Part shown: piece after piece, positions 1 to 5,629 of the stretch
How the letters are laid out: every line of letters begins with the position of its first letter
Position numbering within the stretch: the first letter of the stretch is position 1
Assembly: GCF_035998295.1 (NCBI RefSeq)
Contig: NZ_DASYHS010000301.1
Coordinates: forward strand, 1 to 8,901
Source: DASYHS01 sp035998295
Lineage (GTDB): Bacteria; Pseudomonadota; Alphaproteobacteria; Azospirillales; Azospirillaceae
Direction: 5' to 3'
DNA: 8,901 bases
The notes under the pieces: generated by a model
The model's input: the letters and a program-made list of their open reading frames with translations, nothing else
The model's database searches: none
What the model was told of the DNA's origin: nothing
Position numbers and translations under genes: made by a program

Positions 1-603
1 GCCTGGCACGAGGCGCTGGAGGACGAAGGCATCGAGCTGTCGGTCTGGCGCATCCACCGCAAGATCGGGATGAGCGGCGGCCTGTTCACCAACATCCTCC
101 TGCGGGAGACGGGGCTGGAGATCAGCGAGGAGCTGCTGGACCGGCTTCGCGAGCGGCACGCCGAGGCCTATGCGCGGCGCGCCGGGGCGGTGCGCCCGCT
201 GCCCGGCGCACGCGAGCTGCTGGCCCATCTGAGCGAGGCCGGCATCCGCTGGGCGGTCGCGACCAGCGGCCGGATGCGCACCGCGCGGCCGGCGCTGGAC
301 GCGCTGGGCGTGGACCCCGACCGCATCCCGGTGGTCACGCGCGACGAGGTGAAGTACGCGAAGCCCGACCCCGACCTGTTCCTCGCCGCAGCGGAGCGGC
401 TGGGGGTCGGGATCGGGACGGCGGTCGTGATCGGCGACAGCGTCTGGGACATGCTGGCGGCCCAGCGCGCCAGGGCGCTCGGCGTCGGGCTGCTGTCGGG
501 CGGATACGGGCAGGAGGAGCTGGAGCGGGCCGGCGCGTTCCGCGTCTACGAGGACCCGGCCGGCCTCCTCCGCCACATCGACGAGGTCGGCGGGCGGCGC
601 TGA
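1..603 (+). CDS. HAD-superfamily hydrolase, 5'-truncated by window edge
   Basis: The reading frame is open from base 1, so the gene begins upstream; 200 residues and the TGA stop are visible. The visible part starts inside the helical cap (WRIHRKIGMSGG). It then shows HAD motif II in a VATSGR context (about residues 86-91), the motif III lysine in KYAKPDPDLF (Lys at about 118 or 121), and motif IV as GDSVWD (about 145-150), the acidic Mg2+-binding loop. This is the phosphoglycolate phosphatase/beta-phosphoglucomutase-like branch, cytosolic enzymes acting on small phosphate esters. Motif I, with the nucleophilic aspartate, should lie upstream of the window and cannot be checked. The substrate cannot be read from sequence. 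The gene converges on the cytochrome gene, and its stop codon lies in a short tandem repeat. The family call is firm; an exact function is not offered. Confidence 0.9.
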   Translation, partial: AWHEALEDEGIELSVWRIHRKIGMSGGLFTNILLRETGLEISEELLDRLRERHAEAYARRAGAVRPLPGARELLAHLSEAGIRWAVATSGRMRTARPALDALGVDPDRIPVVTRDEVKYAKPDPDLFLAAAERLGVGIGTAVVIGDSVWDMLAAQRARALGVGLLSGGYGQEELERAGAFRVYEDPAGLLRHIDEVGGRR

Positions 604-635
604 GGGGGGCGGCGCTGAGGGGGGCGGCGCCGAGG
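592..635. repeat. 15-bp tandem repeat spanning the HAD stop codon
   Basis: Nearly three copies of a 15-bp unit (GGGCGGCGCTGAGGG) run head to tail across the end of the HAD gene. Each full unit carries the in-frame TGA: the first at 601-603 is the used stop and the second at 616-618 is a spare stop in the same frame. In the third unit the T has become C, giving CGA. The period is a multiple of three. The repeat probably arose by replication slippage in a G-rich tract. Confidence 0.85.
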
Positions 636-638
636 CAG

Positions 639-652
639 GCGGGCGCGCCCGC
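639..652. terminator. Perfect 14-bp palindrome between convergent genes (weak terminator candidate)
   Basis: GCGGGCGCGCCCGC is a perfect palindrome directly abutting the cytochrome stop codon and 36 bases after the HAD stop. As RNA it could form a short GC stem in either direction. No T-run follows on either strand, so it is not a classical intrinsic terminator. Such palindromes are easily produced by chance in DNA this GC-rich. Confidence 0.25.
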
Positions 653-997
653 TCACCCCTCGGCGGGCGCGGGGCTGCGCCGCAGCTCCAGCAGATAGGC
701 GACGAGGTCGGCGAGCTCGCGCTCGGAGATGACGGTCTCGGGGAAGGCGGGCATCGCGCCCAGGCCGTTGCGCACCTGGAAGGCGATCAGGGAGCCGGGC
801 AGCGGCTTGTTGTTGAGCGCGAAGCCGAGCCCGCCCTCGCCGCCGGGATGGCACTGGTTGCATTGGGCCATGAACACCAGTTCCCCGCGCTGCGCGGCCG
901 GGCCCAGGGACAGCTCGGCCGCCGGCGGGCCGCGCCGGGCGGTGCCGCAGGCCGCGACCAGGGCGACCAGGAGCGGCAGAAGGACGAGGGTGCGCAT
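653..997 (-). CDS. Lipoprotein c-type cytochrome, partner of the sugar dehydrogenase
   Basis: A 114-residue single-haem cytochrome c. Residues 1-17 form a lipoprotein signal peptide with a lipobox ending LVAAC, so Cys17 should be lipidated after export. The haem site is CNQCH (Cys46, Cys49, His50). The likely distal ligand is Met82 in the AMPAF motif typical of class I cytochromes. The C-terminal helix ELADLVAYLLEL is also characteristic. The ATG lies one base after the stop of the dehydrogenase gene, and its Shine-Dalgarno sequence is formed by that gene's last codons, so the two are very probably translated together. The inferred role is to take electrons from the reduced PQQ of the neighbouring dehydrogenase and pass them to the respiratory chain at a membrane surface in the periplasm. 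The family call is certain; the partnership is inferred from gene order. Confidence 0.92.
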   Translation of the reverse strand: MRTLVLLPLLVALVAACGTARRGPPAAELSLGPAAQRGELVFMAQCNQCHPGGEGGLGFALNNKPLPGSLIAFQVRNGLGAMPAFPETVISERELADLVAYLLELRRSPAPAEG

Positions 998-998
998 C

Positions 999-2444
999 TC
1001 AGCCTCCCTGCTTCGCGATGCGCCACAGCACGCCGGTCCCGGGCTGCGGGTCGGGGCCCCGTTCGTTCATCAGCATCACGCCGAAATCGACGACGTAGAG
1101 CGCGCCGTCCGGCCCGAACCGCACGGCGACCGGCCGCTCGAGCCCGCCCGTCTCCAGGAGCGAGGCCGGCCCGTTGCCCTGGCGGTTGACCGCGAAGTCG
1201 CGCACGACCCCGGTGGCCGGATCGGCCCGCACCACCCGGAAGCCGACGGGGTCCATCACCTTGCCGACGTCGGGGGCCATGTCGCCGAACTGCGCGACGA
1301 AGACCTCCCCCGGATAGCCGAAGCCGCCGGGCGCCGCGTCGAGGCCGTTGGACGAGGAGTGGACGCCGAAGGACGCCAGCGGCCGGGGCGGATCGCCGGG
1401 GTGGCGCGCCAGGACGGGTTGCGGCGGGACGTCGCGCGACGGCGAGGCGTAGCGCGGATCGTCCAGCCGGTCGCCGCCGGCGAAGTCCGGCCAGCCGTAC
1501 CAGCGGCCCGGCTCCACCCGCCAGAGATGGTCGGCGGTGCCGAAGACCGGCCGGCTGCCGCGCTCGTCATAGGCGTTCTCGGTCAGGTAGAGCGTGCCGT
1601 CCGGCGCGAAGGCGAGCCCGAACGGGTTGCGGAAGCCCCAGGCGACCAGCTCGACCGGGCCGCCCTCCGGCCGCACGCGCAGGACGGCGCCGCTGCAGGG
1701 AACCGCGCCGCGCACGACCCGCCCAGGCTCGACCGGGGTGCCGAAGGGGACGAAGGCGCCGGTCACGACCTCGTCGGCGGCCTCGGTCAGCGGGTTGTCG
1801 GAGCCGTAGTTCACGCCGGCCAGCGTCACGTCCCGGCACGGCACGTCGTGGAAATCGGGATAGCGGCCGAGCCAGCCGAAATCGTAGTTGTCCGGGCCGA
1901 CGACGCCGGAGTTGGTGGCCGTCCCCTGGCCGAAATAGAGCCATCCGTCGGGGCCGACGACGGGCCCGTTGGTGTGATGGTCGCCCACGCTGGGCAGGTC
2001 CTCGACGAGAGCGACCGGCGGGCGTCCCGGCACGATCCGCAGGATGCGCCCGCCCTCCAGCTCGCCGCCCTCGGCGACGTAGAAGGCGCCGTCGTGCCAG
2101 GTGACGCCGTTCCACGGTCCGTTGTTCCGGCCCTCGGCCACGACCTCGGCCGTGCCGCCGGACCCGATGCGCAGCAGCCGCGGCGTCAGGAAGACCTCGC
2201 CGTAGGAATAGCCGGCCTCGGTCACGTAGGGAGTGCCGGCGGGATCGAAGGCGACGCCGGTCGGGAAGGTCAGCCCGGTCGCGACCGCCTCGGCGCGATA
2301 GCCCTCGGGCAGCAGGATGTCGGCCGGCCGGACCTGGCGGGGCGGCGAGAACGCGGCCTGCCCGCCGCCGTCCGACGGCAGGACGGAGTAGCAGCCGGCG
2401 GTGCCCAGGCACAGCACCAGCGCGGGCACGAGATGACGGGGCAT
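999..2444 (-). CDS. PQQ-dependent sugar (sorbosone) dehydrogenase family lipoprotein
   Basis: A 481-residue exported protein of the soluble glucose dehydrogenase/sorbosone dehydrogenase family, a six-bladed beta-propeller that oxidises sugars or related alcohols using PQQ and Ca2+. The N-terminus is a signal peptide with a plausible though imperfect lipobox (GTAGC, Cys18). Family hallmarks are FPTGVAFDPAG (60-70), HHTNGPVVGPDGWLYFGQG (156-174, with the histidine region that supplies the catalytic base in the family), WGFRNPFGLAFAPDG (269-283) and WRVEPGRWYGWPDFAGGD (308-325). Blade-like GPDG/APDG repeats recur to residue 447. The ATG at 2444 is chosen because AGGAGG lies 7 bases before it and the signal peptide follows; the frame is open much further upstream, but only as a shadow of the antiporter gene. 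It is coupled to the cytochrome c gene. The true substrate is unknown, and some family members are not sugar oxidases. Confidence 0.9.
   Translation of the reverse strand: MPRHLVPALVLCLGTAGCYSVLPSDGGGQAAFSPPRQVRPADILLPEGYRAEAVATGLTFPTGVAFDPAGTPYVTEAGYSYGEVFLTPRLLRIGSGGTAEVVAEGRNNGPWNGVTWHDGAFYVAEGGELEGGRILRIVPGRPPVALVEDLPSVGDHHTNGPVVGPDGWLYFGQGTATNSGVVGPDNYDFGWLGRYPDFHDVPCRDVTLAGVNYGSDNPLTEAADEVVTGAFVPFGTPVEPGRVVRGAVPCSGAVLRVRPEGGPVELVAWGFRNPFGLAFAPDGTLYLTENAYDERGSRPVFGTADHLWRVEPGRWYGWPDFAGGDRLDDPRYASPSRDVPPQPVLARHPGDPPRPLASFGVHSSSNGLDAAPGGFGYPGEVFVAQFGDMAPDVGKVMDPVGFRVVRADPATGVVRDFAVNRQGNGPASLLETGGLERPVAVRFGPDGALYVVDFGVMLMNERGPDPQPGTGVLWRIAKQGG
1003..1009 (-). promoter_or_regulatory. Shine-Dalgarno of the cytochrome gene, inside the dehydrogenase 3' end
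   Basis: On the minus strand AGGGAGG lies five bases before the cytochrome ATG. It is built from the last two sense codons (Gly-Gly) of the dehydrogenase gene and the base before them. This placement fixes the cytochrome start and implies translational coupling. Confidence 0.75.
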
Positions 2445-2470
2445 GGGCGCCTCCTGGACCTGCCGACACC

Positions 2471-2496
2471 AACTTTCCCGCGGGCGGTTTCGTTCC
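2471..2496 (-). promoter_or_regulatory. Candidate sigma-EcfG-type promoter for the dehydrogenase-cytochrome genes
   Basis: On the minus strand GGAAC (2492-2496) is followed after 17 bases by AGTT (2471-2474). The alphaproteobacterial EcfG consensus is GGAAC, 16-17 bases, cGTT, so the -35 is exact and the -10 matches in its last three bases. The predicted transcript would start about 20 bases before the dehydrogenase ATG, just upstream of its AGGAGG. No transcription data support this. Confidence 0.35.
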
Positions 2497-2502
2497 CTGC
2501 GC

Positions 2503-2523
2503 CCCGGGGCCCCGCGCCCCGGG
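2503..2523 (-). terminator. GC-rich hairpin immediately after the antiporter stop
   Basis: On the minus strand CCCGGGGC, a 5-base loop GCGGG, and GCCCCGGG form a perfect 8-bp stem starting two bases after the antiporter TGA. There is no T-tract behind it. It could slow or partly terminate transcription, or protect the upstream mRNA end, separating antiporter expression from the dehydrogenase genes. Low-complexity G/C sequence makes this moderately likely by chance. Confidence 0.35.
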
Positions 2524-2524
2524 C

Positions 2525-4366
2525 TCAGGCGAGGCGGGCATCGCTTGCTCCCGCCCCTGCCGCGCGCGAGGGTGCTACGAACATCACCACGCGGTCGCCG
2601 TCGTCGACGGACACCGGGCGCTGAAGCTCGGGCGACATCAGCTCGAGATTGCCGTTCGCGCGGATGATCAGCAGGGGCACGCCGTCGAAGCCGGCGGCGA
2701 AGTCGGAGAGCGGCTGCGAGCCGGCGGCCTCGAAGGCGGCGAAGCGCCACCCCCGCTCGCACCGCTCGACGATCTCGTCGAAGCACAGGTCGCGGTCCAT
2801 GATGAACTTGCCGCGCCAGTTCCGGCTCAGGCCGCGGTGCGGGTCCGGGTCGCTCGCCTTCGGCGCGATCTCGAACACGCGCTCCCGCCCGACCTCGGGC
2901 CCCAGCTTGGCGCAGACGAGGGCGTTGTAGATGTCGTCCGCCGTGGCCGCGAGCAGATGGTCGACCGGCCGGCCGGCAAGCCGGTGCTCGGCCAGTTCCG
3001 ACAGCACCTCGACCTGGAGCGTCTCCAGCCCCTTGCGCCGCGCGGGGGCGAGCGCGCCCTCGAAGATGTCGACCAGGAGGACGGGGACGTCGTGGCGGGA
3101 CAGCAGCTCGGCGAGCGAGATCGTCCAGCCGGTGGCGCCGACGATCAGGAGGCCGGGCTTGTCCGCCCCTGTCAGGCCGACCCGGCGCGCCAGCGCCCCC
3201 AGGGTGAAGCCATGGGCGATCACGGTCGCGGCAATCACGACGAACACCGTCGGCAGGATCAGCTCCGCCGCCCGATAGCCCGCCTCGTCGAGCCGCAGCC
3301 CGGCGACGCCGGCCACCGCCGCGGCGACGATGCCGCGCGGCCCGATCCAGGCCACCAGCGCGCGCTCGCCCAGGCTCATGCGGCTGCCCAGGGTGGCCAG
3401 CATGATGGCCGCGGGGCGGACCAGGAACAGCACCGCGAACGTCAGCGCCAGGATGGGCAGCGACAGCCGCCCGAACACGTCGGGATCGAGGTCCGCGGTC
3501 AGGATGATGAACAGCGCCGAGACCAGGAGCACCACGAGCGCCTCCTTGAAGCGCCGCAGCTCCTCGATGCCGGTGATGCCGAGATTGGCGAGCGCCACGC
3601 CGAAGACGGTGGCGGCGATCAGGCCCGCCTCCTCCATCACCACGTTCGGCAGGGCGTAGACGCCGAGGGTGCAGGCGATCAGCATCGGCGTCTTCAGGAC
3701 CTCCGGGACCTGGTCGCGCCGGAAGGCCCAGCGCACGAGGAAGGCGGCGCCGATGCCGAGGCCGAGCGCCAGCAGCACGCCGAAGAAGACGCGCACGGCG
3801 AGATGGAGGACGAGCTCGCCGCCCGTGGCGCCGTGCGCGGAGCTGACCAGCACCTCCAGCACGATTACCGCCAGCACGGCGCCGATCGGGTCGTTGACGA
3901 TCGCTTCCCATTTCAGGAACGAGGCCGGGCGCGGGCGCAGGCGCGACTGGCGCAGCAGCGGCAGGATCACGGTCGGCCCGGTCACCACGAGGATGGCGCC
4001 GAACAGGATCGCCGCAGGCCAGGCGAGGCCGCCGACATAATGCCCGGCCAGCGCGCCGAAGGCCCAGTTGAGGGGCAGCGCCACGATGGTCAGCCGGACG
4101 ATCCCGCTGCCGGTGGACTGCAGCTCGCGCAGGTCGAGGCTGAGGCCGCCCTCGAAGACGATGATCGCCACGACCAGGCCGATGGTCGGCCGCAGCAGCG
4201 GCCCGAAGCTCTCGCTCGGGTCCAGGAGGCCGAAGACGGGCCCGACCAACAGGCCGACGGCCAGCAGGACCACGATCGCCGGCACGGCGAGGCGCCAGGC
4301 CAGCCATTGCGCCGCGAAGCCTCCGACGACGATGCACATCACGACGACAAGAACGCCCGCTTCCAT
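2525..4366 (-). CDS. CPA1-type cation:proton antiporter with C-terminal TrkA-N-like domain
   Basis: A 613-residue protein that should exchange Na+ or K+ for H+ across the inner membrane, for pH and ion homeostasis. Residues 1-395 contain about twelve hydrophobic segments. Typical CPA1/NhaP features are FEGGLSLD (71-78), VTGPTVILPLLR (128-139), the ion-binding Asn-Asp pair in EAIVNDPIGA (Asn158, Asp159) and WIGPRGIVAAA (340-350). Residues 405-500 resemble a Rossmann-type TrkA-N/RCK domain (LLIVGATGW, then VLLVD, then a second Asp-rich strand), suggesting gating by a nucleotide. The end (about 560-600) resembles a small TrkA-C-like lobe. The glycine-rich loop is not a full GxGxxG, so the ligand is uncertain. 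The ATG at 4366 has GGAGG five to six bases upstream. The gene is divergent from the secreted-protein gene and upstream of the dehydrogenase. Transported ion and direction cannot be assigned. Confidence 0.92.
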   Translation of the reverse strand: MEAGVLVVVMCIVVGGFAAQWLAWRLAVPAIVVLLAVGLLVGPVFGLLDPSESFGPLLRPTIGLVVAIIVFEGGLSLDLRELQSTGSGIVRLTIVALPLNWAFGALAGHYVGGLAWPAAILFGAILVVTGPTVILPLLRQSRLRPRPASFLKWEAIVNDPIGAVLAVIVLEVLVSSAHGATGGELVLHLAVRVFFGVLLALGLGIGAAFLVRWAFRRDQVPEVLKTPMLIACTLGVYALPNVVMEEAGLIAATVFGVALANLGITGIEELRRFKEALVVLLVSALFIILTADLDPDVFGRLSLPILALTFAVLFLVRPAAIMLATLGSRMSLGERALVAWIGPRGIVAAAVAGVAGLRLDEAGYRAAELILPTVFVVIAATVIAHGFTLGALARRVGLTGADKPGLLIVGATGWTISLAELLSRHDVPVLLVDIFEGALAPARRKGLETLQVEVLSELAEHRLAGRPVDHLLAATADDIYNALVCAKLGPEVGRERVFEIAPKASDPDPHRGLSRNWRGKFIMDRDLCFDEIVERCERGWRFAAFEAAGSQPLSDFAAGFDGVPLLIIRANGNLELMSPELQRPVSVDDGDRVVMFVAPSRAAGAGASDARLA

Positions 4367-4392
4367 TCACCCTCCGCGCAATGCCTCCCTTC

Positions 4393-4417
4393 AACGGCCG
4401 GAACGCCGGAGCGTCCC
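4393..4417 (-). promoter_or_regulatory. Candidate sigma-EcfG-like promoter for the antiporter
   Basis: On the minus strand GGGAC (4413-4417), a 16-base spacer, then CGTT (4393-4396). The -10 matches the EcfG consensus exactly and the -35 has one mismatch (GGAAC expected). The predicted start would lie about 20 bases before the antiporter ATG, the same geometry as the candidate in front of the dehydrogenase. Weak on its own. Confidence 0.22.
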
Positions 4418-4429
4418 GAATGTCCGGCG
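4404..4429. repeat. Inverted repeat CGCCGGA-N12-TCCGGCG in the divergent promoter region
   Basis: Two perfect 7-bp arms separated by 12 bases lie in the 110-bp gap between the antiporter and the divergent secreted-protein gene. The repeat encloses the candidate -35 of the antiporter promoter, which is where a dimeric repressor might bind. A 7-bp match is not rare by chance at this GC content. Confidence 0.3.
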
Positions 4430-4476
4430 GCAGGTTGAACGACGCGACGCACCGAACGCCCGGACGGAGACGCATC

Positions 4477-4959
4477 ATGACGCCTGGACGGCTCGTCCCC
4501 CTCGCCCTGCTCGCGGCGCTCGCCGGCATGCCGGCCGCCGCGCAGGCGCAAGTCGCGCAGACGCAAGCCGCGCCCCCGCTCGCCCGGGACCTGGGTGCGG
4601 AGACGCTGCCGCCGGCGACCGGCGCGTCCGCCCGCGAGGCGCTGAGGCAGGCGCGCCGGGAGATCGCGGCGGCGGCCGAGAGCCTGACCGCCGAGCAGGG
4701 CGCCCTGGCGCCGACCGTCGCCTACCGGGACGTCCGGGAGGCGCGCGGGGCGATGGAGCAGGCGCTGACCGCCGCCAAGGGCGAGGAAGGCCTGCCGGAC
4801 GAGGTGTCGGACCGGCTGAGCCGGGCGATCGACCAGACCAGCGAGGCGGTGAGGCTGCTGGAGGAGGCGGCCTCGACGACGGATATCGACGCGGTCCTGG
4901 AGCACCTGGAGGAAGCCACGATCGAGCTCGACGCGGTTTCAGGGCGTCTGGGGAGCTGA
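4477..4959 (+). CDS. Secreted/periplasmic helical protein of unknown function
   Basis: A 160-residue protein not assigned to a named family. Residues 1-24 form a clear Sec signal peptide: Arg5, a hydrophobic core LVPLALLAALAG, then AAAQAQ with likely cleavage after Ala24. The next 25 residues are Ala/Pro/Gln-rich and probably disordered. From about residue 50 to the end it is strongly helical and heptad-like (REALRQARREIAAAAESL; then alternating Glu/Leu stretches ending HLEEATIELDAV), suggesting a helical bundle or coiled coil in the periplasm. It has no cysteines. The frame is open to an ATG at 4381, but the ATG at 4477 is preferred because the signal peptide starts there and GGAGA precedes it by about 8 bases. 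It is divergent from the antiporter. The coding call is firm because of the signal peptide; the function is unknown. Confidence 0.8.
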   Translation: MTPGRLVPLALLAALAGMPAAAQAQVAQTQAAPPLARDLGAETLPPATGASAREALRQARREIAAAAESLTAEQGALAPTVAYRDVREARGAMEQALTAAKGEEGLPDEVSDRLSRAIDQTSEAVRLLEEAASTTDIDAVLEHLEEATIELDAVSGRLGS

Positions 4960-4974
4960 GGGCCGGTCCTGTTT

Positions 4975-4993
4975 CCCTGCCCCCTGTCCCCCC
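4975..4993. other. C-rich (minus-strand G-rich) tract between convergent genes
   Basis: The 46-bp gap between two convergent stop codons (4960-5005) holds pyrimidine runs CCC, CCCCC and CCCCCC separated by TG or TGT. On the minus strand these are G-runs in the 3' untranslated region of the DUF4188 gene. Only three runs reach three Gs, so a four-stranded structure would be at best two-layered. No hairpin with a T-run is visible. Confidence 0.4.
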
Positions 4994-5005
4994 TGCGCGG
5001 CGTGT

Positions 5006-5494
5006 TCAGGGCGTCCCGGCCCCGTCGGGTGCGCGGCCGATGCGGCCATGGGCGTCGGACATGCGGCCGACGGCCGGGACCAGGCGGCCGACCTTGCCCA
5101 GGCCGTAGGCCGGCATGTTGCCGTAGATCGCCTCGTACCGACCGGCGGCGACCTCGTAGGTCTCGTGCCAGATGCCGACGGCGCCGCCGGAATAGCCGAT
5201 GCGCCGGTTGAAGTCGACCCAGGCCGGCCAGTGCCGGCCGTCGCGGGCGCGGGCATAGGCCACGAGGTCGTCGAGCGAGCGCCAGTACTGCACGGACAGG
5301 AAGCCCGACTGCTCGTGGCCGAGGAAGCCGCTGTCGGGACGGTCCCGCAGCTCGGCGAGCATGCGGCGCATCGCGCGCATTACCGGGAGCCAGAGATGCA
5401 CCTTCCAGGGCTGGTTGATGCGCATGCCGATCAGGAAGACCACGAAGTCGCGGTCGTACTCGACGGTCATGCGCCGGACGGCGGCGTCGGCCAT
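5006..5494 (-). CDS. DUF4188 / Monooxy_af470-like family protein
   Basis: A 162-residue cytosolic protein matching, from memory of the family, the DUF4188 (monooxygenase af470-like) group, probably a ferredoxin-like alpha/beta-barrel fold. Recognisable stretches are FVVFLIGMRINQPWKVHLWL (18-37), GFLGHE (56-61), the SVQYWRSLDDLVAYAR strand-helix (67-82), HWPAWVDFN (88-96), VGIWHETYEV (106-115) and YEAIYGNMPAYGLGK (120-134). Members are annotated as putative monooxygenases, but no reaction is established that I can cite. The ATG at 5494 is used because GGAGGA lies just upstream; a GTG at 5518 in the same frame would add eight residues. The tail after about residue 145 is variable and Gly/Ala/Arg-rich. 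It is divergent from the GST-family gene through a 135-bp spacer, so shared regulation is possible. Confidence 0.85.
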   Translation of the reverse strand: MADAAVRRMTVEYDRDFVVFLIGMRINQPWKVHLWLPVMRAMRRMLAELRDRPDSGFLGHEQSGFLSVQYWRSLDDLVAYARARDGRHWPAWVDFNRRIGYSGGAVGIWHETYEVAAGRYEAIYGNMPAYGLGKVGRLVPAVGRMSDAHGRIGRAPDGAGTP

Positions 5495-5629
5495 GGTTCC
5501 TCCGCTGGCGGTGGGCACGGTCCGGAGAGCCTAGCACGGACCGGGCGGGCGGTCGGCGCGCGCGGAGATGGCGGCGCGCGGCGGGGGCGGCTAGGATCGA
5601 CGCCGCAGCCGCGAGGAGACGAGCCGCCC
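5495..5629. promoter_or_regulatory. Divergent intergenic region between DUF4188 and GST genes
   Basis: This 135-bp spacer must hold the promoters of both divergent genes. A -10-like TAGGAT on the plus strand (5592-5597) sits 32 bases before the GST ATG. A -10-like TAGGCT on the minus strand (5528-5533) sits 33 bases before the DUF4188 ATG. No convincing -35 box (TTGAC type) was found for either. Much of 5544-5590 is GCG/CGG-rich simple sequence. Confidence 0.3.
5518..5543. repeat. Inverted repeat CGGTCCG-N12-CGGACCG over the DUF4188 -10-like box
   Basis: Perfect 7-bp arms with a 12-base spacer; the spacer contains the minus-strand -10-like TAGGCT. This is a plausible operator for a dimeric regulator controlling the divergent pair. 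Chance occurrence cannot be excluded in such GC-rich DNA. Confidence 0.35.

Noticed and set aside
729..2624. A 631-codon plus-strand open frame opposite the cytochrome and dehydrogenase genes.
   Set aside because: Composition is dominated by Arg, Ala, Gly, Pro and Asp with no motif, as expected for the antisense frame of GC-rich genes. The opposite strand has unmistakable family motifs.
2837..4438. A 533-codon plus-strand open frame rich in Gln, Asp, Arg and His opposite the antiporter.
   Set aside because: It is the antisense of hydrophobic codons (Leu and Val codons read backwards as Gln, Glu, Asp and His), a known shadow pattern of membrane-protein genes.
2445..4529. The dehydrogenase reading frame stays open upstream through the whole antiporter gene, giving a frame of over 1,100 codons on the minus strand.
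   Set aside because: The upstream part is Arg/Pro/Gly/Ala-rich with no fold signals and lies out of frame over a clear antiporter gene. The lipoprotein signal peptide and AGGAGG fix the real start at 2444.
4975..4993. A G-quadruplex on the minus strand between convergent genes.
   Set aside because: Only three G-runs of three or more are present, the fourth being GG, so the standard four-run pattern is not met.
5048..5629. An N-terminal extension of the GST frame reaching back over the DUF4188 gene.
   Set aside because: It has no domain features and runs antisense to the DUF4188 gene; the thioredoxin fold and a Shine-Dalgarno support the start at 5630.
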